The translations under genes and the position numbers were made by a program. Shown piece after piece: positions 7,325-17,127 of a stretch of DNA of 64,000 bases. The DNA lies in assembly GCF_003121585.1 (NCBI RefSeq), contig NZ_QEOO01000028.1, positions 52,606 to 116,605 of the forward strand, written 5' to 3'. The notes below the pieces were generated by a model. It saw only the letters and a program-made list of their open reading frames with translations. It was not told the origin of the DNA and did no database searches. The stretch is from Nocardioides speluncae (lineage in GTDB: Bacteria; Actinomycetota; Actinomycetes; Propionibacteriales; Nocardioidaceae). The number at the start of each line of letters is the position of its first letter. Within the stretch, counting starts at the first letter, position 1.

Positions 7325-8959
7325 TCAGCAGGTGAGGTTCGCAGTCACCGACTGGCCACGGTCGACGGTGACCTGCTTGGTCTCCAGCACGGTGCCGGTG
7401 GCCGACTCACAGGTGAGCGTCCATGCCTCGGTGCCGCCGTCCTGCTCGACCTCGGGCCGGGTCGACGGGTTGGCGTGCCAGGTGTAGGACCCACCTGCGG
7501 GGACGACGAGGGTCGAGTCCAGCGTGTCCTGGAAGGTCGCCCCGCTCCAGGTAGCGGTGGCGAAGGTCTTCTTCAGACGCAGGGTGACCCCGGCCGGCGC
7601 CGTACCTGAGATCACCGCGTGCCGGGTCTCGTTGACGGTGCTCTCGGCGGCGGTCAGGAAGGCCTCGCGAGCCCCGCCGGTGGCCTTCTTGCCGCCCTTG
7701 TACATCGACACCACGTTCGAGAACGTCGGGTGGAAACTGTTGCCGCCGTGCTCGAAGGTGAAGCCGAGCCCGCCGGTCGCGAAGTACGACCAGTCCTCGG
7801 TAGTGCCGGTGGTGTCGTAGAGCTGGTAGCCGTACTGGCTGGTGTAGCCCATCGGGGCGGCCATCGCGTCGCCGAGCGCCTTGTAGACCGCCTCGTCGGG
7901 GGTGAGCCCGGCCGCGGCGTAGCCCGGCGGCCGCAGCACCAGGTTGGAGTAGGTGTGGTTGGTGATCAGCGTGACCACCTGGCGCGACGACACGAGCTCC
8001 TGGATGTTCTGGGTCTCGGGCTCGCTGAACGCCCCGGAGCCCCGGTAGGTCTCGCTGGTCTTCGAGGTCGAGGCGCCCGGGCCGCCCCAGAAGCCGCCGT
8101 AGTTGCGGTTCGGGTCGGTACCGAGAGAGAAGTTGGAGCTGTTCTGGCACTCACCGGCGCCGGGCAGCACCAGGTCGGTGATCCGGCAGTTCTTCCGCTT
8201 CATCTCGTAGGTCTGGGTGCGGCTCACATCGAAGCCGTCCGGGTTCACGATCGGCACGAACAGCACCCGCGACTTGTCGAGGATGTTCTTGATCCGCGGG
8301 TCCGCGGAGTTCTTCAGCAGGTCGTAGGCGAACTCGATGGTGAGCTCGCCGGACGGCCATTCGCGCGCATGGTGCACGCCCATCACCAGGAAGGTCGGCT
8401 TGCCGTCCTTGGCAGCGACGTTGTTCGAGACCTCGAGGGCCTTGACCTGCCGACCCTCCAGGCTCGGGTGGTTGAGGTTGAACAGCCGCGTCTGGCTCGG
8501 GTACGTCGCGGCGAGGCTGGCCAGGTCGGTGCCGTAGTCGGCCAGCGTCCGGTACGCCGTACGGCCACTCGGCAGTCCCGCACCCGGCGGCCTCGCCGCC
8601 CGTGCGTACTCCTTGTCGGCCTCGACGCGCAGCCGCTCCGCCTCGGCGAGGTCGGCGACCACCACCCGCCAGCTGAAGCCGGCATCACGGAGCTTGGCCC
8701 GGTCGGCCCGGCCGTAGGACACGAGGTCGACGGTCGTGCGGGTGCCGTGCTCGGTCAGGTCGAGGTCGAGCGCCTGCAGCCTTGCCTTGTGGACATGGCT
8801 CGGCGTCGAGACCCGGAGAATCTGCACTGCCTCGGGCTTGGCGACCGAAGCAGGGTCGGCTTGGGCGCCGACATTGGGGGCGACGGCAGTCGCGGCGGCA
8901 AGCGAGACGAGCGCGGCGGCGACTGCCCACCGACCGGCTCGGGCACGGACGTTCGGCAC
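7325..8959 (-). CDS. Secreted zinc carboxypeptidase, M14 family
   Basis: A 544-residue precursor. The signal peptide covers about residues 1-32; a propeptide-like region follows to about 135. The M14 domain carries the zinc motif HAREWPSGE (H197, E200), the third ligand in N-H-T-Y-S-N-L-V-L, and the catalytic Glu in GFTFEHGG. R-N-Y-G-G-F-W within the DPNRNYGGFWGG segment matches the substrate-carboxylate Asn-Arg of the family. About 110 C-terminal residues look like a beta-sandwich extension. It removes C-terminal residues from extracellular peptides. The terminator downstream and the separate S1 gene upstream suggest a monocistronic unit. Confidence 0.92.
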   Translation of the reverse strand: MPNVRARAGRWAVAAALVSLAAATAVAPNVGAQADPASVAKPEAVQILRVSTPSHVHKARLQALDLDLTEHGTRTTVDLVSYGRADRAKLRDAGFSWRVVVADLAEAERLRVEADKEYARAARPPGAGLPSGRTAYRTLADYGTDLASLAATYPSQTRLFNLNHPSLEGRQVKALEVSNNVAAKDGKPTFLVMGVHHAREWPSGELTIEFAYDLLKNSADPRIKNILDKSRVLFVPIVNPDGFDVSRTQTYEMKRKNCRITDLVLPGAGECQNSSNFSLGTDPNRNYGGFWGGPGASTSKTSETYRGSGAFSEPETQNIQELVSSRQVVTLITNHTYSNLVLRPPGYAAAGLTPDEAVYKALGDAMAAPMGYTSQYGYQLYDTTGTTEDWSYFATGGLGFTFEHGGNSFHPTFSNVVSMYKGGKKATGGAREAFLTAAESTVNETRHAVISGTAPAGVTLRLKKTFATATWSGATFQDTLDSTLVVPAGGSYTWHANPSTRPEVEQDGGTEAWTLTCESATGTVLETKQVTVDRGQSVTANLTC

Positions 8960-9040
8960 AGATCCTCCGGGGGTTCGGGGTTGAAAGTGGCTGGACCTTA
9001 ACCGCGACGAGTCCCGGACCGGAAGAGTTCCGACCTGGCT

Positions 9041-9820
9041 TTACCGGATGGTGCGGGTGATGAAGCCGTGGATCGAGCGGTTGTTGACCTCGGCGTACAC
9101 ACCGGGGAAGAGCGGTACGGCGCAGCCGAGGCCGTAGCTCACGATGCCGACCTGGACCCGGCGGCCGTTGGCGAGCCTGCCGAACAGCGGCCCACCGGAG
9201 TCACCCTGGCAGGAGTCGCCCAGCAGCGCCTCGGCACACATCTCCGAGCCCGGCTTGAAACCGACCAGCCCGTTGGTCACGCAGCTCTGGTCGGCGACCG
9301 CCCTGACGTCCACAGCCTTGAGGTGCGCCGGGATGGTCTGGGACATGAAGAACTCGGTGCCCCAGCCGGCGACGGTCAACGCGGCGCCGCCGCGCTCCAG
9401 GGAGTTGTTGGTCGCCGGGACAAGCCCGATCGGAGGCGACTTGATGTCGGCCTTCACGTGGATCAGCGCGGCGTCGTACGTGCCCGTGCTGGCGTACGAC
9501 GGGTGGACGACGATCCGGTCGACGAGCAGCGTCTGGCCGGTCGTGCGGCGGTCGATGTTGGTCCGGCCAACGGCGACCTGGATGTCACGCGGCTTGGTGT
9601 CGACCATGCAGTGCGCGGCCGTCAGCACCCAGCGCTTGGCGATCACCGAGCCGCCGCAGAAGTGCCCCTCGGTGCCCGGCTTCCCCTTCGTCTGGATCGA
9701 CGCCATGAATGGGAACTGCCCGCTCTTGGCTTGGTAGCCGCCGACGATGCCGGAGGCCGGGGCCGGCCCGAGGGCGGCGACGAGAGACAGGATGGCGGCG
9801 GCAAGGAGAAGTTTGCGCAT
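9041..9820 (-). CDS. Secreted trypsin-like serine protease, S1 family
   Basis: The 259-residue precursor has a signal peptide (MRKLLLAAAILSLVAALG...) and a very short propeptide ending at S-G-I-V-G-G-Y, the trypsin-type activation site. The triad is visible: LTAAHC (His), D-A-A-L-I-H-V (Asp) and C-Q-G-D-S-G-G-P (Ser). I start at MRKLLL: an upstream in-frame ATG would enter the MOSC gene and bury the signal peptide. No C-terminal module is present, unlike the S1 proteases at 55-63 kb. Confidence 0.92.
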   Translation of the reverse strand: MRKLLLAAAILSLVAALGPAPASGIVGGYQAKSGQFPFMASIQTKGKPGTEGHFCGGSVIAKRWVLTAAHCMVDTKPRDIQVAVGRTNIDRRTTGQTLLVDRIVVHPSYASTGTYDAALIHVKADIKSPPIGLVPATNNSLERGGAALTVAGWGTEFFMSQTIPAHLKAVDVRAVADQSCVTNGLVGFKPGSEMCAEALLGDSCQGDSGGPLFGRLANGRRVQVGIVSYGLGCAVPLFPGVYAEVNNRSIHGFITRTIR

Positions 9821-9851
9821 GTCCAGGCCAACGAGGCGGGAGTGCGCGTCG

Positions 9852-10670
9852 TTATGGCCGGACCGGGTCGCCGACCCGGATCGTGCCCGGGCCGCCGTCG
9901 CCAAGCAGCGGGACGAGCCGGATCCCGAACCAGGTCTTGCCGTCCCACTTGCGGTGCCTGGCCAGGGTCCGGATCGGCTCCGGGCCGCGGGCCAGTGTGT
10001 CCGGGTCGATCGTGGTGAACACGCACCGGTCGCAGATCTGCTGGAACCGGAAGTCGACCTCGCCGATCCGCACCCGCGACCAGCCGTCCTCGGCGAACGG
10101 CTCGTCGCCGTCGATCACGATGTTCGGCCGGAACCTCCGGATCGAGATCTCGACAGGCTCGATCGGCGAGGAGGTCTCGGCAACCCACTCCTGGAGCTGA
10201 GCGAGCGAGGCCCGCGAGGCGAGCAGCAGCGGCCCGGCATCGGCCAGGCTCAGCGTCTCGCCGTCGAGTCCGCCGTTGCCAGGGTTGACCGAGCGCGCGG
10301 TCGGGTCCGCCTGCCAGACCAGGCGGGCTTCGTGGCCGATGACGTCGGTGACGAACGCCGCGGCGTCGTCACCCGCGTCGGTCGCCTTGGGCAGCCGCGA
10401 GAAGTTCACCTCCACCAGCGGCCCGGCGGCGGGCGTGGGTACGGCGAGCCGGCGGCCGGCGTACTCCAGCTCGATGCCGCCACCGTCGATCGGCACCGCC
10501 GCCACCCGCAGCAGCTCGGGCGCCTCGCGCCCGGTGACCTTCTTGCCCTCCGCGCCGATCACCGCCCAGCGGCGGTCACCGACCGCTCCCCACGGCTCGA
10601 GCTCAAGCTCCGAGCAGGCCAGACCGCGACCGGACTTCAGGGGGTAGCGCCACAGCTCCTCGATCCTCAC
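9852..10670 (-). CDS. MOSC domain-containing protein (YiiM/mARC-like)
   Basis: A 272-residue protein with an N-terminal MOSC beta-barrel (VRIEELWRYPLKSGRG) and the C-terminal MOSC core with R-F-R-P-N-I-V and the conserved Cys in Q-I-C-D-R-C-V-F-T-T-I-D. MOSC proteins bind sulfurated molybdenum cofactor; the eukaryotic mARC relatives reduce N-hydroxylated compounds. The GTG start is fixed by a GTGA overlap with the stop of the upstream flavin monooxygenase, so the two are translationally coupled. A pair of redox enzymes acting on xenobiotics is a reasonable inference. Confidence 0.88.
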   Translation of the reverse strand: MRIEELWRYPLKSGRGLACSELELEPWGAVGDRRWAVIGAEGKKVTGREAPELLRVAAVPIDGGGIELEYAGRRLAVPTPAAGPLVEVNFSRLPKATDAGDDAAAFVTDVIGHEARLVWQADPTARSVNPGNGGLDGETLSLADAGPLLLASRASLAQLQEWVAETSSPIEPVEISIRRFRPNIVIDGDEPFAEDGWSRVRIGEVDFRFQQICDRCVFTTIDPDTLARGPEPIRTLARHRKWDGKTWFGIRLVPLLGDGGPGTIRVGDPVRP

Positions 10671-12054
10671 AACCGCGACGTTAGCCGGGCCCGCGCAGCG
10701 CCGCGGCGGCGTTCCCGGGACAGATCCCACAGGAAATGGTCGAAGTCGACCTCCATCGTGTGCCGGGCGGAGGCGTAGAAGCGGCGCTGGTACGCCGCGT
10801 GATCGCGCGCCGACTGCTTGCGAACCACGGCGTCGCTGGGCGGGGCGTAGTCACCGCGCAGCAGCTCGCTGATCCAGACGCTCTGCGCCTCGGCCAGCGG
10901 CATCACCGCGCCGACCGGCTGCATCAGGCCGACGAAGAACAGCCGGGGCAGATCCGGGTGGATAGCCCGCTTCCACAGCGGCAGCTCGTTGTCCTTGACC
11001 GCCAGCAGGTCGTCGTCGAGGAACGGGAACGACACCCGGTAGCCGGTCGCCCACACGATCAGGTCGGCGGGCACGCTGGTGCCGTCGACGAACACCACCC
11101 GATCGCCGTCGAGCCGCTCGATTGCCGGCTTCGGCGTGACCCGGCCGGACTTGAGCGCGTCCCGGATGCCCTCGGACTGCACGGGGTGCGACTGGCCCGG
11201 CCGGTGCGGCGGCTGCGGCAGTCCCAGCTTGGCGACGTTGCCGGAGAGAAGGCGCCCAGCCGGAGTCGCGCTGCGGTGACCCACCACGGCAGCCAGGCCG
11301 GCAGCGAGATCTGGTCCGACGGCTTCCCGAGGAGGAACTTGCGCAGCACCCACTGACCGCGCCGCTGGGAGAGCGTCGCCGTGCGGGCGTGCTCGGCGGC
11401 GACGACGGAGATGTCGAGCGCCGAGTTGCCGGAGCCGACCACGACCACGTCGCGACCGGCGAGCTGGTCGGCGGTGCGGTAGTCGTGGGCGTGGATCTGC
11501 TCGCCGGCGAAGGTCCCCGGGTAGGCGGGCTCCGGCCAGCGGGCGTCCCAATGGTGGCCGTTCGCGACGATGACGGCGTCGAACTCCTCGGTGCGCTGCC
11601 CGTCGGGCCCGGTCACCGTCACCAGCCAGCCGTTGCCGGAGCGGGCGACGTGGTCGACGGTGGTCGAGAACGTGATCCGGTCGCCGAAGCCGAAGTGCTC
11701 GACGTACGCCGCGAAGTAGGCGGCCACCTGGTGATGCATGGCGTACGGCGGGTAGTCGGCCGGCATCGGGAAGTCGGAGAAGGCCATCCGCGGGCACGAG
11801 GTGTTGATCTCCAACGTGTCGTAGCAGGCGGAGCGGCCGTTGGGGTTGTCGTAGACCCAGTTGCCGCCGACCACCGTGCCCGCCTCGTAGCACTCGAACG
11901 GGATCGCGGCCTCGTAGAGCGCCTTCGCGGCGGCGATCCCGCTGGACCCGGCGCCGATCACGCAGGTGCGCGGCAGCGCGGGGTCCGGGGCGACCGGCGT
12001 ACGACGCGCGGGGGCCCGATGCTTCTCCTTCACCAGGTACGACATGCGCGACAT
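10667..12054 (-). pseudogene. Flavin-containing monooxygenase, interrupted by a frameshift
   Basis: The first part carries the FAD motif G-A-G-S-S-G, the FMO signature region (FAGEQIHAHDY) and the NADPH motif G-S-G-N-S-A. Shortly after W-L-P-W-W-V-T-A-A-R-L-R-L-G, near 11252-11258, the reading frame shifts by one base. The rest (V-A-K-L-G-L-P, V-W-A-T-G-Y-R-V-S-F-P-F-L, to the C-terminus) continues in another frame. Together they give a full-length enzyme of about 460 residues. One missing base in a G/C run (CTGGGCGCC read on the minus strand) explains it. The 3' part overlaps the MOSC start (GTGA), implying both were once coupled. It may be a true inactivation or a sequencing error. The start could also be the ATG three codons later. 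Confidence 0.8.
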
Positions 12055-12175
12055 CGTGCCAGCCCCCGGGCTGAGAGAAAGATCGCATCCGGGGTTCGCC
12101 GGACAGGGGCCACGCATTCTGGCGGCGTACTGGCCCTAGACTCCGGAAGAGTCGTCCAGGGTGCAAGGGAGCGTC

Positions 12176-13945
12176 ATGCCCGTCAAGCCGTTGCAGAAAG
12201 TGCTCATCGCCAACCGTGGTGAGATCGCAGTCCGGGTGATCCGTGCGTGCAAGGATGCCGGCATCGGCAGTGTCGCGGTGTACGCCGACCCCGACCGGGA
12301 CGCGCTGTTCGTCCGGCTCGCCGACGAGGCGCACTCGCTGGGTGGCGCGACGCCGGCGGAGTCGTACCTGTCGATCGAGAAGATCCTCGCCATCGCGGCG
12401 AAGACCGGCGCCGACAGCGTGCACCCGGGCTACGGCTTCCTGGCCGAGAACGCCGACTTCGCGCAGGCGGTGATCGACGCCGGGCTGATCTGGGTCGGCC
12501 CCTCCCCCGCGGCGATCGAGGCGCTCGGCGACAAGGCGAAGGCCAAGCACATCGCGCAGAAGGCCAACGCCCCGCTGGCCCCCGGCACCAAGGACGCGGT
12601 CCAGGACGCCGACGAGATCGTGGAGTTCGCGAAGGCCAACGGGCTGCCGGTCGCGATCAAGGCAGTCTTCGGTGGCGGCGGCCGCGGCCTGAAGGTGGCC
12701 CGCACCCTCGAGGAGATCCCCGAGCTGTACGAGTCGGCGGTGCGCGAGGCGGTCACCGCGTTTGGCCGCGGCGAGTGCCTGGTCGAGAAGTTCCTGGACC
12801 GGCCGCGCCACGTCGAGACCCAGTGTCTGGCCGACCAGCACGGCAACGTGGTCGTGGTCTCCACCCGTGACTGCTCGCTGCAGCGGCGGCACCAGAAGCT
12901 GGTCGAGGAGGCGCCCGCGCCGTTCCTCACCGACGACCAGATCACCCGGCTGTACGAGTCGTCCAAGGCGATCCTGCGCGAGGCCGGGTACGTCGGCGCC
13001 GGCACCTGCGAGTTCCTGGTCGGCCGCGACGGCACCATCTCCTTCCTCGAGGTCAACACCCGGCTCCAGGTCGAGCACCCGGTCACCGAGGAGGTCACCG
13101 GCATCGACCTGGTTCGCGAGATGTTCCGGATCGCGGCCGGTGAGGAGCTCGGGTACGACGACCCGGAGATCCGCAGCCACTCCATCGAGTTCCGGATCAA
13201 CGCCGAGGACGGCGGCCGCAACTTCATGCCCGCCCCCGGCACCCTGTCCCAGTGGAACCCGCCGTCCGGGCCCGGCATCCGCGTCGACGGCGGCTACGAG
13301 GTCGGCGAGACCGTCCCCGGCTCGTTCGACTCGCTGGTCGCCAAGCTGATCGTCACCGGCCGCGACCGCACCCAGGCCCTCGAGCGGTCCCGCCGCGCGC
13401 TCGACGAGTTCAAGGTCGACGGCATGCCGACCGTGATCCCGTTCCACCGCGCGGTCGTCGACGACCCGGCGTACATCGGCGACGGCTCGAAGTTCGACGT
13501 CTACACGACGTGGATCGAGACCGACTTCGACAACCAGATCGCGCCGTACGACGGTGACGCGGCCGAGGCCCCCGAGGCCGCGGAGCGACAGACGGTCACA
13601 GTCGAGGTCGGCGGCAAGCGGCTCGAGGTCGTGCTGCCCGGCGGGCTCGGCGGCATCGCCGTCGGCGGCGGCGCGGCGTCCGCGAAGAAGCCGAAGCGCG
13701 CCGCCGGAAAGAAGGCCGGTGCCGCGGCCAGCGGCGACGCCGTCGCCTCGCCGATGCAGGGCACCATCGTCAAGGTCGCGGTCGAAGAAGGCCAAGAGGT
13801 CGAGGAGGGCGATGTCATCGTCGTACTCGAGGCGATGAAGATGGAGCAGCCGCTGAAGGCCCACAAGGCCGGCACCGTCACCGGCCTGGCTGCCGAGGTC
13901 GGCGCCACGGTCACCAACGGCGCCGTACTCTGCGAGCTCAAGTAG
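12176..13945 (+). CDS. Acetyl/propionyl-CoA carboxylase alpha chain (biotin carboxylase + BCCP)
   Basis: A 589-residue two-function subunit: ATP-grasp biotin carboxylase (about residues 5-450; starts [10 protein letters not shown], with the GGGGRG ATP loop and [10 protein letters not shown]), then an Ala/Lys-rich linker and a C-terminal biotinyl domain with the biotinylated Lys in E-A-M-K-M-E. This organisation is that of actinobacterial AccA-type alpha chains shared by several acyl-CoA carboxylases, which supply malonyl- or methylmalonyl-CoA. No carboxyltransferase beta gene is adjacent. ATG 12176 has AAGGGAG upstream; the in-frame GTG at 12161 lies before that site and is rejected. Confidence 0.93.
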   Translation: MPVKPLQKVLIANRGEIAVRVIRACKDAGIGSVAVYADPDRDALFVRLADEAHSLGGATPAESYLSIEKILAIAAKTGADSVHPGYGFLAENADFAQAVIDAGLIWVGPSPAAIEALGDKAKAKHIAQKANAPLAPGTKDAVQDADEIVEFAKANGLPVAIKAVFGGGGRGLKVARTLEEIPELYESAVREAVTAFGRGECLVEKFLDRPRHVETQCLADQHGNVVVVSTRDCSLQRRHQKLVEEAPAPFLTDDQITRLYESSKAILREAGYVGAGTCEFLVGRDGTISFLEVNTRLQVEHPVTEEVTGIDLVREMFRIAAGEELGYDDPEIRSHSIEFRINAEDGGRNFMPAPGTLSQWNPPSGPGIRVDGGYEVGETVPGSFDSLVAKLIVTGRDRTQALERSRRALDEFKVDGMPTVIPFHRAVVDDPAYIGDGSKFDVYTTWIETDFDNQIAPYDGDAAEAPEAAERQTVTVEVGGKRLEVVLPGGLGGIAVGGGAASAKKPKRAAGKKAGAAASGDAVASPMQGTIVKVAVEEGQEVEEGDVIVVLEAMKMEQPLKAHKAGTVTGLAAEVGATVTNGAVLCELK

Positions 13946-14114
13946 CCACTCTTGGCATTTGTTTGAGGGCTGCTTGGGCTTGGGGCTCGGTCAGCGAATT
14001 ACGTGGTCACTGTCTGCTGTGGTCCAGTGACTTGGTTTCGGTAGGCGCCCGGCTTACGGCTGTTGGTGGTCAACGTTCATTTGGTTGCGGTTATCCACAG
14101 GCCGACGATTTTCC

Positions 14115-14143
14115 TTGAACCGCCTTTCGAACACGCCTATAAT
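14115..14143 (+). promoter_or_regulatory. Near-consensus sigma-70 promoter of the DUF222-HNH gene
   Basis: TTGAAC (14115-14120) and TATAAT (14138-14143) are separated by exactly 17 bases, in an AT-richer island. This is unusually close to consensus for such GC-rich DNA. The predicted RNA start would be roughly 40 bases before the ATG at 14191. The 245 bases between the carboxylase stop and this gene hold nothing else I can name. Confidence 0.75.
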
Positions 14144-14190
14144 TGAAGACATCCAGCTGATCGCTGCGCTTCGGGGGAGGTGCCGGAAGA

Positions 14191-15408
14191 ATGCTCGTCA
14201 ATGCGCCGCATCCGGTGCTTGCCTGTGCCGCCGCTATTGAGGCTGCATTGAGTGAAGTGGTCGATACCAATCCTGCTTTCATGCCGACCAGCGCGAAGGC
14301 CGATGCCCTGCTCGCGCTGTCTCGACTGGAGGTCCAGCTGACCGCGCTGCGGCTGAAGGTGATGGCCGCCGCCGAGGACGCGGCCGTCGATGCCGGTGCT
14401 CGGGACGTGGCGGCATGGTTGGCGCATGAGTCTCGCGAGGTCCCCACTGCGTGCCGGGCCGAGCTGCACCTCGCGGTGGCGCTCGATGCCCGATGGACCC
14501 GCCTCGGCACGGCGGTCGCCGACGGCGTGGTGAACCTAGCCCAAGCCCGAGTGATCGCTCGCGCGCTGGATGAACTGCCCGGCGATCTCGACCCGGCCCT
14601 GCTGGTGCAGGCGGAGAAGTATCTGGTCGAAGCCGCCAAGGAGTATCGGCCCGATCAGCTGCGGGTGCTGGGTCGGCGGATCCTGGACGTGATCGCGCCC
14701 GAGATCGGCGAAGCCGAGGAAGCAAAGCAGCTCGCGCGCGAGGAAGAACGCGCCTGGGAGACCGCGAGCTTCACCCTGACCAGGCGCGGAGATGGCACCA
14801 CCCGACTCAGCGGCCTCCTGCCCGACGCCGCGGCGACACGACTAGCGACCTACCTCGACGCGTTCACCAGCCCCCGCCAACAGGCCGCGCCGACGCCACA
14901 ACACCGAGCCCGCGGGCACGCGTTCATCGCGCTTCTCGAACACCTCGACCCGGCCAAGCTTCCAGCGCACGGCGGCGACGCCACCACCGTCATGGTCACC
15001 ATCAACCACGACGCCCTGACCCGCGACCTCGCGGCCGCCGGGTTGGTCGGCACTGACGACAAGATCACCGCCGCCCAGGCCCGACGACTCGCCTGCACCG
15101 CCCAGATCATCCCGGTCGTGCTCGGCGGGAAGTCCGAGATCCTGGACCTCGGCCGCACCCGCCGCCACTTCTCACCCGCCCAGCGCAAAGCGCTGCGGCT
15201 CCGCGACCAGAATTGCCGCGGCGAGAACTGCACGATCCGGGCGCAGTGGTGTGAGGCCCACCATTGGCAGCCATGGTCGAAGAGCGGAAATACCAACCTC
15301 GCCGACGGAATACTGCTCTGCAGCCATCATCACCACCGAGCCCACGACACACGTTATTCCACGGAAAGAATGCCCAACGGCGATATCCGATTCCACCGCA
15401 GAACGTAA
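14191..15408 (+). CDS. DUF222 / 13E12-repeat protein with C-terminal HNH endonuclease domain
   Basis: The 405-residue protein has a long helical DUF222 domain (about residues 1-300) and a C-terminal HNH motif: RDQNCRGENC supplies zinc Cys, A-H-H-W-Q-P-W the catalytic His region, and L-L-C-S-H-H-H-H-R-A-H the last part. Such genes are multi-copy and scattered in actinobacteria (mycobacterial 13E12 repeat). They behave like selfish elements, and their function is not settled. GGGGGAGGTG provides a ribosome-binding site. Both flanks are less GC-rich than the surrounding genes, which fits insertion as a small cassette. No inverted repeats or target duplications were seen. Confidence 0.85.
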   Translation: MLVNAPHPVLACAAAIEAALSEVVDTNPAFMPTSAKADALLALSRLEVQLTALRLKVMAAAEDAAVDAGARDVAAWLAHESREVPTACRAELHLAVALDARWTRLGTAVADGVVNLAQARVIARALDELPGDLDPALLVQAEKYLVEAAKEYRPDQLRVLGRRILDVIAPEIGEAEEAKQLAREEERAWETASFTLTRRGDGTTRLSGLLPDAAATRLATYLDAFTSPRQQAAPTPQHRARGHAFIALLEHLDPAKLPAHGGDATTVMVTINHDALTRDLAAAGLVGTDDKITAAQARRLACTAQIIPVVLGGKSEILDLGRTRRHFSPAQRKALRLRDQNCRGENCTIRAQWCEAHHWQPWSKSGNTNLADGILLCSHHHHRAHDTRYSTERMPNGDIRFHRRT

Positions 15409-15790
15409 ACAAACCGCAACCATAGAACGACGACCGCAGCGGCGCGCAAGGCACACGTCTGGATTGAGTTGTACCGCAACCAAACGCCGACAGTGACCAC
15501 GTAACTCGGTACTCACCGATAGCCAGGAGGCCCAGCCAGGGCGTCAGCTCAGCGGCCACCGGTGCGTCGCGTGCAACCGGTGCGCCGAGGCGACGGCGGT
15601 GAGGTCGCGGCGCGGGCTGGCGGTCGAGCCAGGTGGCGGCACCGCTGACCACCGACCCCGTCGAGCGTCCGTGAGCGCTGGATGAGGGCTCTCTCATCCG
15701 ATCCGGGTTCAAACGGGAGGAAACAGCCGTACGACGCGCCAGGCGACGCAGTCGGACATTCCGGCAACATCCCGGAGCCGTGATGCAACA
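15409..15790. other. Non-coding gap between the HNH gene and the TetR gene
   Basis: No open frame here has coding character or recognisable similarity. The first 100 bases are relatively AT-rich, continuing the HNH cassette. The only structure seen is a 20-base dyad at 15680-15699, listed separately. Confidence 0.5.
15680..15699. promoter_or_regulatory. Candidate TetR operator (perfect 7-6-7 dyad)
   Basis: GGATGAG and CTCATCC are separated by six bases, about 90 bases upstream of the TetR-family start codon. TetR regulators usually bind dyads of this size near their own promoter. No partner gene under divergent control lies next to it, so autoregulation is the simplest reading. Confidence 0.4.
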
Positions 15791-16417
15791 ATGGCCACCA
15801 TGCCAACGCTCCGGCCTCGGCGTACGCAACAACAGCGGCGCGAAGAAACCATCGGTCGCCTCCTGGATGCTGCCGGTGAGGCGCTCTTCGAGGTCGGCTA
15901 CTCCCACACGACGGTGCAGGAGATCTGCAGCCGCGCCGGCCTGAGCCAGGGCGCGCTGTTCCGGCATTTCCCGACCCGTCGGGCGGTGCTCGCCGCGACC
16001 GCAGCCCGGGTGGCCGAGGAGCAGGTCCAGTCGTTCCGGAACCGCTTCGAAGGCGTGGTCGCCTCACCCGAGACGATGCTCCCCGCGCTACGGGAGCTGC
16101 GGGACCTGACCCGGTCGCACAACAACCAGGTGTGGCACGAGCTGGTGCACGCCGCCCGCACCGACGAGAAGCTGCAGCACGAGATCCAGCCGGCGCTGCG
16201 CGACTACCGCCGGCGCAGCGCCCAGGCCCTCATCGAGTTCGCCGGAGCGATGTTCCCGAGCGAGGAAGAGCTGCGAGCCGTCTTCCGGGTCTGCTTCCAC
16301 TACTTCGACGGCGAGGCGTCGGCGAGCGCGGTGCTGAGCGACCCCGAGCGCGAGGAGCGGAGCCTCCAGATCCTGGCCGACCTGGTCCTCGCTCGCGCCG
16401 GTGTCCCCGCGCGCTGA
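15791..16417 (+). CDS. TetR-family transcriptional regulator
   Basis: A 208-residue protein with the TetR N-terminal helix-turn-helix (about residues 15-60; the segment TTVQEICSRAGLSQGALFRHF is diagnostic) and a helical ligand-binding domain in the rest. Start: ATG 15791, or the in-frame ATG three codons later; neither has a strong ribosome-binding site. It converges with the GntR gene with only six bases between stops. No transporter or enzyme gene is adjacent, so the regulated target is unknown. Confidence 0.88.
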   Translation: MATMPTLRPRRTQQQRREETIGRLLDAAGEALFEVGYSHTTVQEICSRAGLSQGALFRHFPTRRAVLAATAARVAEEQVQSFRNRFEGVVASPETMLPALRELRDLTRSHNNQVWHELVHAARTDEKLQHEIQPALRDYRRRSAQALIEFAGAMFPSEEELRAVFRVCFHYFDGEASASAVLSDPEREERSLQILADLVLARAGVPAR

Positions 16418-16423
16418 CCAGGG

Positions 16424-17125
16424 CTAAGCCTTCTCGGCGACGGCGCCGGACTCGGTGAGGGTCTGCCGCAGCCAGTCCTCGACGCCGGCGACGTGGACCG
16501 TCGACCACGAGCGAGCGGCTTCGGGGTCGCGGGACTCCAGCGCGCGGGTGATCGCCCAGTGCTCGGCCATGGTCCGCTCGAGCGCGCCGGTCTGGGTGAG
16601 CCCGCGCCAGGTGCGCGCCCGCTGGGTCCGGCCGGAGAGCGAGTCGAGCAGCGTGCAGAGGAACGGGTTGCCACTGCCCGCGGCTATCCGCCGGTGGAAC
16701 TCCAGGTCGTTGGCAACCAGCTCGGTGACGCTCGGCTGGTCGGGCAGCGTCTCGAGATGCGCACCGAGCGCGGCGAGCTCCTCGTCGGGCATGGTCAGCG
16801 CGGCCATCGCGGTGGCCGCCGGCTCCAGGATCCGGCGTACCTGCAGGATCTGCAGGATGGTGTCGTCGCGGTGGAAGTCCACGACGAAGCCGAGTGCGTC
16901 CATCAGCAGCGACGGGTCCAGGCTGGTGACGTAGGTGCCGTCGCCCTGGCGGACCGTGAGCACGTTGATCACCGCCAGCGCCTTGACCGCCTCCCGCAGC
17001 GAGTTGCGGGACAGGCCGAGCCGGTCGGCGAGGTCCGCCTCCCGCGGCAGTCGGTCCCCCGGCCCCAGCTCGCCGGTCAGGATCATCTGCTTGATCGCCT
17101 CGATGGCGGCATCGGTGACTGACAT
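16424..17125 (-). CDS. GntR/FadR-subfamily regulator of the fucose-type locus
   Basis: A 233-residue regulator with an N-terminal winged helix (about residues 5-65: L-P-R-E-A-D-L-A-D-R-L-G-L-S-R-N-S-L-R-E-A) and a C-terminal FCD all-helical domain. D-x3-H appears as D-L-E-F-H and a later His as E-H-W-A-I, the metal/ligand positions of FCD domains. Its start lies two bases after the mutarotase stop, so it is the last gene of the minus-strand operon. It most likely senses a sugar acid or pathway intermediate and represses both divergent operons. Confidence 0.88.
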   Translation of the reverse strand: MSVTDAAIEAIKQMILTGELGPGDRLPREADLADRLGLSRNSLREAVKALAVINVLTVRQGDGTYVTSLDPSLLMDALGFVVDFHRDDTILQILQVRRILEPAATAMAALTMPDEELAALGAHLETLPDQPSVTELVANDLEFHRRIAAGSGNPFLCTLLDSLSGRTQRARTWRGLTQTGALERTMAEHWAITRALESRDPEAARSWSTVHVAGVEDWLRQTLTESGAVAEKA

Positions 17126-17127
17126 GT

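Noticed and set aside
10667..13864. A 1,065-codon open frame on the minus strand running from the MOSC boundary through the monooxygenase region and antisense to the carboxylase gene
   Set aside because: Only its last part (monooxygenase C-terminus) has coding character. The rest mirrors the carboxylase codons in GC-rich DNA and has no domain.
14191..15408. DUF222-HNH gene as a homing endonuclease in an intron or intein
   Set aside because: No split host gene, intron core or intein splice residues are visible on either side.
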